From: Clostridiales bacterium | GTDB lineage: Bacteria; Bacillota; Clostridia; Oscillospirales; Oscillospiraceae | Length of the DNA stretch: 62,263 nucleotides | Reading direction: 5' to 3' | NCBI GenBank assembly: GCA_014799475.1 | Contig: JAAVHX010000037.1 | Location: 1-62,263 of the forward strand | In this document: positions 24,744 through 32,267 of the stretch, one piece after another | Position numbering within the stretch: the first letter of the stretch is position 1 | Layout of the letters: each line of letters begins with the position of its first letter | The notes under the pieces: generated by a model | Told to the model about the DNA's origin: nothing | The model's database searches: none | Seen by the model: the letters and a program-made list of their open reading frames with translations, nothing else | Translations under genes and position numbers: made by a program

Positions 24744-25653
24744 CTTGCCGCCCCTCCGCGCTCCGCCGCAGCCGCGGCAGCCGCCGTTTTCTGTCTCTCC
24801 AGATCCGCCTGGCAACGTAATACAGCCGGAGGCGGAACCGCCTGCGCTCCTCTTTGCTCAGCCGTTTTTTCAAATAGCGGTAATACTCTTTGAAATACTT
24901 CCCGTAGTATTCCAACTGCCACGGCTTCAGCTTGCCCATGTAATGGACGATCACCGGGTCCTCCTTGTCGTGCCGCAGCTTCAGCACAAACAGCAGCAGG
25001 TTCCACGCCGTTCCATAGCCGGTGTTGAAATTGTAAATCCGCGGGGCAAGCAGGAAGTCCTCTTGGAAATAGAGGTTCATCACATCCTGGTCCGGGTAGG
25101 AGGTCCTGTCCCGGTACTCCTCCAAAAGACCGATGAAGCGGTCCAGGGAAAAGTCCGCGCGCATTTTCTCCAGGTTGAACAGCAGCACGCCGGAATTGAC
25201 ATAGTCATAGCTCTCCGGCAGGCCGATGGCCGCCTTCTTGTCCGACAGCATATGGTTGACGGCGTGATCCGCGATCCCCACCAGGGCTTTCCCCTGGAAA
25301 TCCATCTCATACAGCGGCGAGATGTCCCCCCGGATCAGGATGTCCGGGTCCAGATACAGCACCCGCTCCTCCGTCTCCGGCAGCAGCGCTCCGCACAGGA
25401 ACCGATAGTACATCTCTTTCGGGAAATATCCGAACACGGGGGCGTCCCGGAACGCCGTCCCATCTACAAAGATGGGGAAGAACCGTCCGCCGTGCTCCGC
25501 CATATATCGTTGAAGCTGCCCCCTGCTCTCCTCCGATACGTCTGAGTAGAGCAGGTACAGGTCCACCGGCTCCGGTCCCTGGGCATACAGTGAGTCCAGC
25601 ATCACAAACAGGGGCCGGATATATTTCTCGTTCAGCGTCACCAGAATATTCAT
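24730..25653 (-). CDS. Family 8 glycosyltransferase
   Basis: 307 residues with all GT8 marks: MNILVTLNEKYIRPLFVML, VLYLDPDILIRGDI (DPD metal site), YVNSGVLLFNLEKM, SYPDQDVMNLYF, and VIVHYMGKLKPW (the C-terminal donor-site HxGxxKPW). The tail is very basic (RRRFRLRLYYVARRIWRDRK), suited to binding acidic lipids. It uses UDP-hexose with retention in the family. Located between the GT4 and GT2 genes and overlapping the latter. GC-rich like the pel core, unlike the GT8 at the distal end. Confidence 0.88.
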   Translation of the reverse strand: MNILVTLNEKYIRPLFVMLDSLYAQGPEPVDLYLLYSDVSEESRGQLQRYMAEHGGRFFPIFVDGTAFRDAPVFGYFPKEMYYRFLCGALLPETEERVLYLDPDILIRGDISPLYEMDFQGKALVGIADHAVNHMLSDKKAAIGLPESYDYVNSGVLLFNLEKMRADFSLDRFIGLLEEYRDRTSYPDQDVMNLYFQEDFLLAPRIYNFNTGYGTAWNLLLFVLKLRHDKEDPVIVHYMGKLKPWQLEYYGKYFKEYYRYLKKRLSKEERRRFRLRLYYVARRIWRDRKRRLPRLRRSAEGRQDERT

Positions 25654-25672
25654 CTGTCTCTCCCTCGATCCC

Positions 25673-26749
25673 CTACAGCGCGTTCAGCAGCGCCTCCCAC
25701 TGGTCCAGCACGGCGCGCAGGGAGAACCGGCCCACTGACAGCCTGGCCCGCTCCCCCAGCTCTTGGCGAAGCTGCTCCGAGCCCATCAGCCGGCGCAGCC
25801 CCTGGGCAAATCCGGCGCAGTCCCCCACGGGAAACAGGAAACCGTCCTCCCCGTCTGTGACAATATCCCGGGGCCCGGCCTTACAGGCAAAGCTGACCAC
25901 CGGCCTGCCGTACGCCATGGCCTCGATGAGCACCATGCCGAAGCCCTCGTCCCGGGAGGGCAGCGCGAAGATCCCCGCCTGCCGGTACAGGGCGCCCATA
26001 TCCGCCGCCTGCCCGGGCAGCTCCACCCGGCGCAGCCCCAGCGCCTCGCGCCGCGCCTCCAGCGCCTGCCGCTCCTCGCCCTCGCCCACGATGCGCAGCG
26101 TCCAGTCCGGGAACTCGGCCTCCACCTCGGCCCAGCTCTCCAGCAGGAGGTCAAAGCCCTTGGCCCGGGTCAACCGCCCCGCGGCCAGCACCAGCCGCCC
26201 CCCAACGTCCTCCCGGACCGCGTCCTCGAAGGGATTGGGGTTGTATATCTGGCACAGCCTGCCCCGGATCTTCAGATTCTCCTCGTAATACGCCCGGTCC
26301 TCTTGGGTGAGCACCAGCACGACATGGGAAAACCGCGCCGCCAGCCGCATGGCCACCCGGCGAAGCCGGTTGTTCTTGCGGAAATGATAGTAAAAATTGA
26401 AGTGCTCCCATGCAATCCGCTTTATCCCTGGCAGGCCCGCCGTGGCCGGCAGGCTGTACAGCGTCAGGATCAGATCCACGTCCACCAGGACAGGCAGCGC
26501 TTCCTCCCTGACGGCCCTGCGCAGCCCGCGCACCGTCCGCAGATGCTGGACCACCGTGCCGGGATAGTCGTCTCCGAGACGGCGGAACGTGATCCTGCCG
26601 TCCAGCGGGAAGGCCAGCTCGTCCTTCCCCCACACGCTGATCACCACCACCTGATGGCCCCGCTCCGCCAGGCCATTGGCAATCTGCTGGAGCACCCGCT
26701 CGGTGCCGCCCGCGTTGCTCATATTGCCGATCAAAAAGCCGATCCTCAT
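25673..26749 (-). CDS. Family 4 glycosyltransferase
   Basis: The chosen ATG at 26749 (MRIGFLIGNMSNAGGTERVL) gives 358 residues; upstream codons overlap the previous gene. Acceptor-side glycine loop SNAGGTERV; core LAAGRLTRAKGFDLLL; donor motif SRDEGFGMVLIEAMAYGRP with both EX7E glutamates. Typical GT4 transferase of exopolysaccharide loci. It is the second gene of the operon, 13 bases after the 6-dehydrogenase. Donor and acceptor unknown; a uronic acid or HexNAc transfer would fit the neighbours. Confidence 0.87.
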   Translation of the reverse strand: MRIGFLIGNMSNAGGTERVLQQIANGLAERGHQVVVISVWGKDELAFPLDGRITFRRLGDDYPGTVVQHLRTVRGLRRAVREEALPVLVDVDLILTLYSLPATAGLPGIKRIAWEHFNFYYHFRKNNRLRRVAMRLAARFSHVVLVLTQEDRAYYEENLKIRGRLCQIYNPNPFEDAVREDVGGRLVLAAGRLTRAKGFDLLLESWAEVEAEFPDWTLRIVGEGEERQALEARREALGLRRVELPGQAADMGALYRQAGIFALPSRDEGFGMVLIEAMAYGRPVVSFACKAGPRDIVTDGEDGFLFPVGDCAGFAQGLRRLMGSEQLRQELGERARLSVGRFSLRAVLDQWEALLNAL

Positions 26750-26762
26750 CCCGCGTTTTCCC

Positions 26763-28088
26763 CTACAGCCGCCAGTAGCAGCAGCCCGCTTCCTCATACT
26801 GCCGCCGGTCATAGATCCCCTTGACGTCCACCAGCAGCCGCTGGGGCAGCTCCGGCCTGTAATAGCCGGCCCAGTCCTCCGGCGTGTAGTCCCGGAACTG
26901 CCGGTGGGCCACCGCCACGATCACCGCGTCCAGGCTGCCCTTCTCCACCCGCTCCAGCGGGGTGAGCTCCACGCCGTAGAGCGCCTTCGCCGCCTCCGCG
27001 TCTGCGGCGGGGTCCACAATGACAGGGCAGGCCTGGTATTCCTCCAGCTCCCGCACAATGTCAATCACCTTGGTGTTGCGCACGTCGGGGCAGTTCTCCT
27101 TGAAGGTGAAGCCGAACACACCGATCCGCGCCCCCTTGATGGGCACGCCCAGACCAATGAGCTTTTTCACCGCGCAGCCCGCGATATACACACCCATGTT
27201 ATCGTTGATCCGGCGCCCCGCCAAAATGACCTCGGAGTGGTAGCCCAGCCGCTGGGCCTGGTAGGTCAGGTAGTACGGGTCGATCCCAATGCAGTGCCCG
27301 CCCACGATGCCCGGCTGAAAGTCCAGAAAGTTCCACTTCGTGCCCGCCGCCCGCAGCACGTCCTGGGTGTCGATCCCCATTTTGTGGAAGATGATGGACA
27401 GTTCGTTCATAAAGGCGATGTTGATGTCCCGCTGGGAATTTTCGATCACCTTGGCCGCTTCCGCCACCATGATGCTCTCCGCCCGGTACACCCCCGCCTT
27501 CACCACCAGTTCGTACACCTTGGCCACCAGCTCCCGGGTCTGCTCATCGCAGCCGCTGACGATCTTCACGATGTTGTCCAGCCTATGTACCCGGTCGCCG
27601 GGGTTGATCCGCTCCGGGGAGTAGCCCACTTTGAAATCCTTCTGATAAACCAGTCCCGATTCCCGTTCCAGGATGGGGACGCAGACCTCCTCCGTCAGCC
27701 CCGGGTAGACCGTGGACTCATAGACCACCACGGCCCCCGGCTTCATGTGCCGGCCCAGCAGCGCGCTGGCGCTGATCAGCGGCTTGAGGTCAGGTATTTT
27801 GCTCTCGTCAATGGGCGTGGGAACGGCCACAATAAAAAAGCCCGCCTCGTCCAGATCGGTCTCGTCCGCCGTAAAGCGGACCGCGCTGCCGCGCAGCATC
27901 TCCGCCCCCACCTCTCCGGTCACGTCAACCCCCGCGCGCAGGCTTTGGATCTTAGCTTCATTGATGTCAAAGCCTACCACATCTACGTGCCGGGAAAAGT
28001 TCACGGCAATGGGAAGCCCCACATACCCCAGGCCGACAACGCACAAGCTGCGCCGCCTGTCGATCAAATCCTCATATAAGCAATTCAT
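26763..28088 (-). CDS. UDP-N-acetylhexosamine 6-dehydrogenase (WbpO/TviB-like)
   Basis: 441 residues from the ATG at 28088, with AGGAG about ten bases upstream; a TTG at 28118 is the only other start. NAD motif VVGLGYVGLPIAV; VPTPIDESKIPDL; ESTVYPGLTEE; catalytic Cys in GGHCIGIDPYYLT; FGFTFKENCPDVRNTK. This pattern belongs to the WbpO/TviB/VipA group that oxidises UDP-GalNAc or UDP-GlcNAc to the uronic acid, rather than to plain UDP-glucose dehydrogenases. As first gene of the operon it implies that the product contains an acidic aminosugar, unlike classical cationic Pel. The upstream leader is about 100 bases without a clear minus-strand promoter. Confidence 0.87.
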   Translation of the reverse strand: MNCLYEDLIDRRRSLCVVGLGYVGLPIAVNFSRHVDVVGFDINEAKIQSLRAGVDVTGEVGAEMLRGSAVRFTADETDLDEAGFFIVAVPTPIDESKIPDLKPLISASALLGRHMKPGAVVVYESTVYPGLTEEVCVPILERESGLVYQKDFKVGYSPERINPGDRVHRLDNIVKIVSGCDEQTRELVAKVYELVVKAGVYRAESIMVAEAAKVIENSQRDINIAFMNELSIIFHKMGIDTQDVLRAAGTKWNFLDFQPGIVGGHCIGIDPYYLTYQAQRLGYHSEVILAGRRINDNMGVYIAGCAVKKLIGLGVPIKGARIGVFGFTFKENCPDVRNTKVIDIVRELEEYQACPVIVDPAADAEAAKALYGVELTPLERVEKGSLDAVIVAVAHRQFRDYTPEDWAGYYRPELPQRLLVDVKGIYDRRQYEEAGCCYWRL

Positions 28089-28197
28089 CGCGGCTCGCTC
28101 TCCTCTCTCTTTTTCCAATCACGGGTCCTCCCAAACCCGGACGGCGGATATATCGCGTTTTGCTCCGCCCCCTCCGCTTCGGCGGAAATTCTACCTC

Positions 28198-28226
28198 TTG
28201 CAAAATATCGACCGGTGTATTATCAT
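28198..28226 (+). promoter_or_regulatory. Sigma-A promoter of the flippase gene
   Basis: TTGCAA (28198-28203), 17-bp spacer, TATCAT (28221-28226), about 30 bases before the GTG at 28258 with GGGAGGG at 28244-28250. The 170-bp space between the divergent dehydrogenase and flippase genes must also hold the promoter of the long minus-strand operon, but I could not settle its position. A TAGAAT-like element lies on the minus strand near 28190. Confidence 0.6.
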
Positions 28227-28257
28227 ATCTCTCACCACGGATTGGGAGGGTTCAATT

Positions 28258-29799
28258 GTGCGAACCAAGGCTCTGCTGAAAAACGGAATGATCATCCTGA
28301 TCGTTCAGCTGCTTTCCTATGGCATGGATTTTGTATGCCGCTGGGCCTTTATTGCCAACCTTTCCATGGACTATGTTGGAGTCAAGGGGCTGTTCTCCAA
28401 CACGCTGGAGCTCCTCTCCCTTACGGAGCTGGGCTTGGGCACAGTGATCGTCTACAGCCTTTACGCCCCCCTTGCCGCCGGGGATAAACGCAAAATCCTC
28501 GCCCTGCTCCAGTTCTACAAGAAAGCTTACCTTGCCATCGCTTGCCTCGTGGGCGGGATCGGGGTGCTGCTTACCCCATTCCTTCCCCATCTGATCAAGG
28601 ACTCGCCGGATATCGACCACCTGTATACGATTTTTCTTCTCTATTTGGCCAACTCTGTCGTGTCTTACTTTTTTACCTATAAAACCGCGCTGTTCCTGGC
28701 CGACCAAAAGCTTTATGTTACAACACTGTGGAACTGCGGCATGAACGCCCTGCGAAGCATCGTGCAAATCGCCATCCTGTTCCTCACCAAAAACTACCTG
28801 CTGTTTTTGGCCGTAAAAATTCCGTTTACCTTGGCGGGCAATCTCACTTTATCCAAACGGGCTGAGAAAACTTATCCGTTTCTGATGTCGGGCAGCCGGC
28901 CCGCTCTGACCGGGGATGAGAAAAAATCCCTCCTGCGGAACGTTTTTGCCATGTTTGGCCACCGAAGCGGGGCCACCATCCTCAACTCCACCGATAACCT
29001 GGTCATCAGCCGCTTTATCGGTCTCGCCGCCGTGGCCATCAACGACACTTATGCGATGATCCTCAATATGGTTCACTTACTTGTAAACCAGATGTTTTCC
29101 GCGCTCACGGCCAGCGTGGGCAATCTGAACGCCACCGAGTCCGCTGAAACCTCCTACCGGGTGTTCCGGATCCTCCATTTCTGCGGCTTCTGGTTTTACA
29201 CCTTCTGCGCCACCTGTCTGTTTGTGCTGCTCAACCCATTTATTGAACTGGTCTTTGGGGCGCGGTTCCTGTTTGATCCGCTGATCGTCGCGATCATCTG
29301 CCTGAATTTCTACATCATCGGCATCCGCAAGGTGCCGCTGATCTTCAAAGAGTCCATGGGGCTGCTTTGGCAGGATTGGTACGCCCCCCTTCTGGAGGTG
29401 TGCATCAACCTCACGGTATCCATCGCCCTGGCCTGCTGGTATGGCGTCATCGGTGTATATGTGGGGACCACCGTATGTATGCTGGCCACATCCTTCTGGA
29501 TGGAGCCCTATGTGCTGTTCCGGCACGGCCTGAAGCGCTCCTGGGGGGCGTTTTGGCGCACCAATCTCAAGTATTTTGCGGTTTCGTTTCTCACCGTCGC
29601 GCTGACCTATTTGGGCGGGATGCTGTATCAGGGGCCGCTTCTGGCTGAGCTGGCCGTCAAGGGTCTCTTGTGCCTGATGATCCCCAACGCGCTGCTGTTT
29701 TTGCTGTTCCGCCGCTCGGAGGAATTTGCCGGGTTCCTGTCCAAGCTCAAAGCAGTGCTGCCCAAACAGCGATTTGTGAACAAAACAAACATTTTGTAA
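28258..29799 (+). CDS. Wzx-like polysaccharide flippase (MOP superfamily)
   Basis: A GTG start at 28258 with GGGAGGG seven bases upstream gives 513 residues. Twelve to fourteen hydrophobic helices, with the Wzx-style N-terminus KNGMIILIVQLLSYGMDFVC and STDNLVISRFIGLAAV in the middle. Flippases of this type move undecaprenyl-linked sugar units outward. It stands alone on the plus strand, divergent from the polysaccharide operon, and is the only plus-strand gene of the locus. With PelG also present there are two different MOP transporters, one presumably for lipid-linked units, the other for the Pel-type chain. No Wzy polymerase was identified with certainty. Confidence 0.88.
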   Translation: MRTKALLKNGMIILIVQLLSYGMDFVCRWAFIANLSMDYVGVKGLFSNTLELLSLTELGLGTVIVYSLYAPLAAGDKRKILALLQFYKKAYLAIACLVGGIGVLLTPFLPHLIKDSPDIDHLYTIFLLYLANSVVSYFFTYKTALFLADQKLYVTTLWNCGMNALRSIVQIAILFLTKNYLLFLAVKIPFTLAGNLTLSKRAEKTYPFLMSGSRPALTGDEKKSLLRNVFAMFGHRSGATILNSTDNLVISRFIGLAAVAINDTYAMILNMVHLLVNQMFSALTASVGNLNATESAETSYRVFRILHFCGFWFYTFCATCLFVLLNPFIELVFGARFLFDPLIVAIICLNFYIIGIRKVPLIFKESMGLLWQDWYAPLLEVCINLTVSIALACWYGVIGVYVGTTVCMLATSFWMEPYVLFRHGLKRSWGAFWRTNLKYFAVSFLTVALTYLGGMLYQGPLLAELAVKGLLCLMIPNALLFLLFRRSEEFAGFLSKLKAVLPKQRFVNKTNIL

Positions 29800-29826
29800 C
29801 AGTCTCTCGTATAACGTTCAAATTAT

Positions 29827-29872
29827 AACACATATGTAGAGAAATGCAAGGGGGCATTTTGCTATATGTGTT
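29827..29872. repeat. Long AT-rich hairpin downstream of the flippase
   Basis: AACACATATGTAG (29827-29839) pairs with CTATATGTGTT (29862-29872) with one bulge, and inside it AAATGC/GCATTT closes an AAGGGG loop. No T-run of note follows on either strand. It might end flippase transcription or be a recombinase site, since a tyrosine recombinase gene ends 265 bases away. In the remaining stretch to 30136 I see no gene or other clear element. Confidence 0.5.
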
Positions 29873-30136
29873 TACCAATTCCCATATCCTGCTGGAAATT
29901 TTCCAATTTTTGCGCGGCTTTTTTGACGCCGCCACTCCCCAGCAGAAATGGGGGTTTTGTCCGTTTGTCCAAATCAGAAAAGTTGTTGGCAAATCCCATT
30001 TTTTCAGCGGCCAGAGCCCGATTTGCTGGCCGCATTTCTTTATGTTTGAACGCGAATGGCGTCGGAATCCGCCGCGGGCCAGCCCCCGCCTTGAAACAAC
30101 AGCCACCAAATGTTTGTTTTGTGCAGATCGGAAACA

Positions 30137-30982
30137 TCAACACACCAGCCTCAACCGTTCCAGCTGCTGGATATGCTCTCTGCCGGTGGTGATCAGATAG
30201 AGCCTTGTGGTGTTGATAGAGCTGTGCCCCAGCACGTCGGCCAGCCTGACAATATCCCGGCTTGCGCGGTAAAATTCCGTGGCGAACAGATGGCGCAGGT
30301 TGTGGGGGAATACCTTGGAGGGCTCCACCTCCGCGTGGCGGCACAGCCATTTCATCTCCCGCCAGATCTGATGGCGGCAGAGGCCCTTTCCGCTTTTGGT
30401 GAGAAATATCTCGCCAAAAGCGATCTTTTGCTTTTTGGTGTATTTGAGGAGCTTGCGGCACAGTTTGCTCGGCAGCATGATCGTGCGGATCTTCCCCTTC
30501 AGGCTGATCTCCGCCCGGCCCGTCCGCGCCGTCTCCACCGTGATATAGCGCAGCTCCGACACCCGTATCCCTGTGGCGCAGATGGTTTCGATCAGCAGCT
30601 CCAGGCGGATCTTCCCCAGCTCCCGCGCCGTGGCCAGCAGCCGCTCATAGTCCCCCCGGGTCAGCTCCCGGCGCGGCTCCCGGAAGATCCGGCGCTGGAC
30701 GCGGAGGAACTTCACCCTGCACTCGTCCCAGCCAAGAAAGCGGAACAAGCCGTTTGCCGCCGCCAGCATGGAATTGACCGTCACAGCGGCGTACCCCTCC
30801 TTTTGAAGGTGCTCCTTCCACCGCGCCGCCCGCTCCTTGGTCATCGGTTCGTCCCCCAGCCACTGGCTGAGCGCGCGCACATCCCGGAGATATTTTTTGA
30901 TCGTCCCCGCGCTCCGGTCCTCCTCCCTCAGCATCCGCTCAAATGCCGCGATCTGTTTTGCCGTAATCTGTCTTTTCCTCAT
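30137..30982 (-). CDS. Tyrosine recombinase/integrase (XerC-like)
   Basis: A 281-residue recombinase. N-terminal SAM-like DNA-binding domain (about 1-95, SAGTIKKYLRDVRALSQWL). Catalytic domain with Arg in ATGIRVSELRYI, a beta-hairpin Lys in LKGKIRTIMLP, HNLRHLFAT (HxxR), GHSSINTTRLYL with the second His and the nucleophile Tyr. AGGAGG precedes the ATG by seven bases. No excisionase, relaxase or phage gene is nearby. Its place right at the boundary of the polysaccharide locus suggests a role in DNA inversion or locus exchange, as lone recombinases do beside surface-polymer loci in other gut bacteria; that is inference. It is GC-rich like the chromosome. Confidence 0.9.
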   Translation of the reverse strand: MRKRQITAKQIAAFERMLREEDRSAGTIKKYLRDVRALSQWLGDEPMTKERAARWKEHLQKEGYAAVTVNSMLAAANGLFRFLGWDECRVKFLRVQRRIFREPRRELTRGDYERLLATARELGKIRLELLIETICATGIRVSELRYITVETARTGRAEISLKGKIRTIMLPSKLCRKLLKYTKKQKIAFGEIFLTKSGKGLCRHQIWREMKWLCRHAEVEPSKVFPHNLRHLFATEFYRASRDIVRLADVLGHSSINTTRLYLITTGREHIQQLERLRLVC

Positions 30983-31088
30983 AGTTTGGTCCTCCTAACC
31001 CTTATTTGTGTTCCCCTGCCCCTATTAGTTTGCCCCAAACAGGCGCTATGATCCGGCCCCTGCCGCCGCATTTCCTATTCCCCGCCCC

Positions 31089-31117
31089 TTGACGGACGGC
31101 CCGCCTTGCGATAAGAT
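31089..31117 (+). promoter_or_regulatory. Sigma-A promoter of the DUF362 gene
   Basis: TTGACG (31089-31094), 17-bp spacer, TAAGAT (31112-31117), about 37 bases before the ATG at 31155. Confidence 0.7.
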
Positions 31118-31154
31118 ATAGGTGACTTTTATTTTGAATATGAGGAGAATCGCT

Positions 31155-32018
31155 ATGAAATCCACCGTCTACTTCACCCGCGACCTCACTCCCGCCGCCA
31201 TGCTCCGCCTGTATGACGCCCTGGGCGTCACTCTGGAGGGGAAGGTGGCCGTCAAGCTCCACTCCGGCGAGCCCGGAAACCAGAACTTCATCCGCCCCGA
31301 CTTCATGAAGCCCATGATCGACAAGGTGGGCGGCGCCATCGTGGAGTGCAACACTGCCTATGACGGCGGGCGCAACACCACCCACGCCCACTGGGCCACC
31401 ATCAAGAGCCACGGCTGGTCCGCCATCGCCCCGGTGGACCTGATGGACGCGGAGGCCGACATGGAGCTGCCCATTCCCAATGGCAAAGTCATCCAGAAAA
31501 ACTTCGTGGGAGCCAACCTGGCCAACTACGACTCCCTGCTGGTGCTCAGCCACTTCAAGGGCCACCCCATGGGCGGCTTCGGCGGCGCGCTGAAAAACAT
31601 CTCCATCGGCATCGCCTCCTCCCGCGGCAAGCAGTATATCCACGGCGCGGGGGATATGGACAAGTTCTGGGATGCCGACCACGACTCCTTCCTGGAGTCC
31701 ATGGCGGACGCGGCCTGGTCCATCCACAACCGCTTCCAGGGCAAGGTGGCCTATATCAACATCATGAAGAATATGTCTGTGGACTGCGACTGCTGCGCCG
31801 TGGCCGAGGACCCCAAGATCGGCGACATCGGCATCCTGGCCTGCCTGGATCCGGTGGCGCTGGATCAGGCGTGCCTGGACCTGGTGTACCAGTCCGACGA
31901 CCCGGGCAAGGCCGACCTCATTAAGCGCATTGAGTCCCGCAACGGCGTCCACACCGTGGAGGCCGCCGCCGCGCTGGGCATTGGCAGCCGGGAGTATGAG
32001 CTGGTTACGCTGGACTAA
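31155..32018 (+). CDS. DUF362-domain protein
   Basis: 287 residues from the ATG at 31155, with AGGAG seven bases upstream. It shows the DUF362 run: VAVKLHSGEPGNQNFIRPDF, ECNTAYDGGRNTT, LVLSHFKGHPMGGFGGALKNI, and a late Cys cluster DCDCCAVAEDPKIGDIG, followed by DPVALDQACLDLV. Long members of the family carry a C-terminal ferredoxin domain; this one does not, though the Cys cluster may hold a metal. Function in the family is not established. It is a single-gene unit with its own promoter and a strong terminator. Confidence 0.85.
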   Translation: MKSTVYFTRDLTPAAMLRLYDALGVTLEGKVAVKLHSGEPGNQNFIRPDFMKPMIDKVGGAIVECNTAYDGGRNTTHAHWATIKSHGWSAIAPVDLMDAEADMELPIPNGKVIQKNFVGANLANYDSLLVLSHFKGHPMGGFGGALKNISIGIASSRGKQYIHGAGDMDKFWDADHDSFLESMADAAWSIHNRFQGKVAYINIMKNMSVDCDCCAVAEDPKIGDIGILACLDPVALDQACLDLVYQSDDPGKADLIKRIESRNGVHTVEAAAALGIGSREYELVTLD

Positions 32019-32067
32019 AGAAGCGCGGCCCGCGGCGTGACAACGCCGCGCTCTTGAAGCCTAAACA

Positions 32068-32110
32068 AAATGAAAGCCCCCCGGCTTACGCCGGAGGGCT
32101 TTCATTTTTT
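32068..32110 (+). terminator. Terminator of the DUF362 gene
   Basis: An 18-bp imperfect stem (AAATGAAAGCCCCC...), TTAC loop and T6 run. A second hairpin (AGCGCGGC/GCCGCGCT) lies just upstream at 32022-32051. Confidence 0.85.
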
Positions 32111-32133
32111 GAGAAAAGAGAGAGGGAGGAGAT

Positions 32134-32267
32134 TGTCTGGTTTTGTACCTGACGTGATTATAATACCAGACCTGTCCCCAGAAATGTTGGACGATTTGCG
32201 AACCTTTTGTGAAGATTTCATGAACGCGTCGGGAGGGTGGCGCCGGCCTCAGCGCCGACCCCGGTAG
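32134..32267 (+). CDS. Doubtful small ORF
   Basis: A TTG-initiated frame of 44 residues (MSGFVPDVIIIPDLSPEMLDDL...) follows GGGAGGAG after the DUF362 terminator. The ribosome site is unusually close to the start and the frame ends inside the 3' end of the convergent dacF-type gene. Its acidic, amphipathic middle looks protein-like, but there is no support beyond that. Confidence 0.15.

Noticed and set aside
27745-28257. Upstream extension of the flippase
   Set aside because: It overlaps the 6-dehydrogenase antisense; the GTG at 28258 has GGGAGGG and its own promoter.
28089-28257. c-di-GMP riboswitch in the leader of the polysaccharide operon
   Set aside because: I looked for the conserved GEMM core on both strands and did not find it.
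29800-30136. Possible small genes in the gap between flippase and recombinase
   Set aside because: Open frames there lack ribosome sites and recognisable content.
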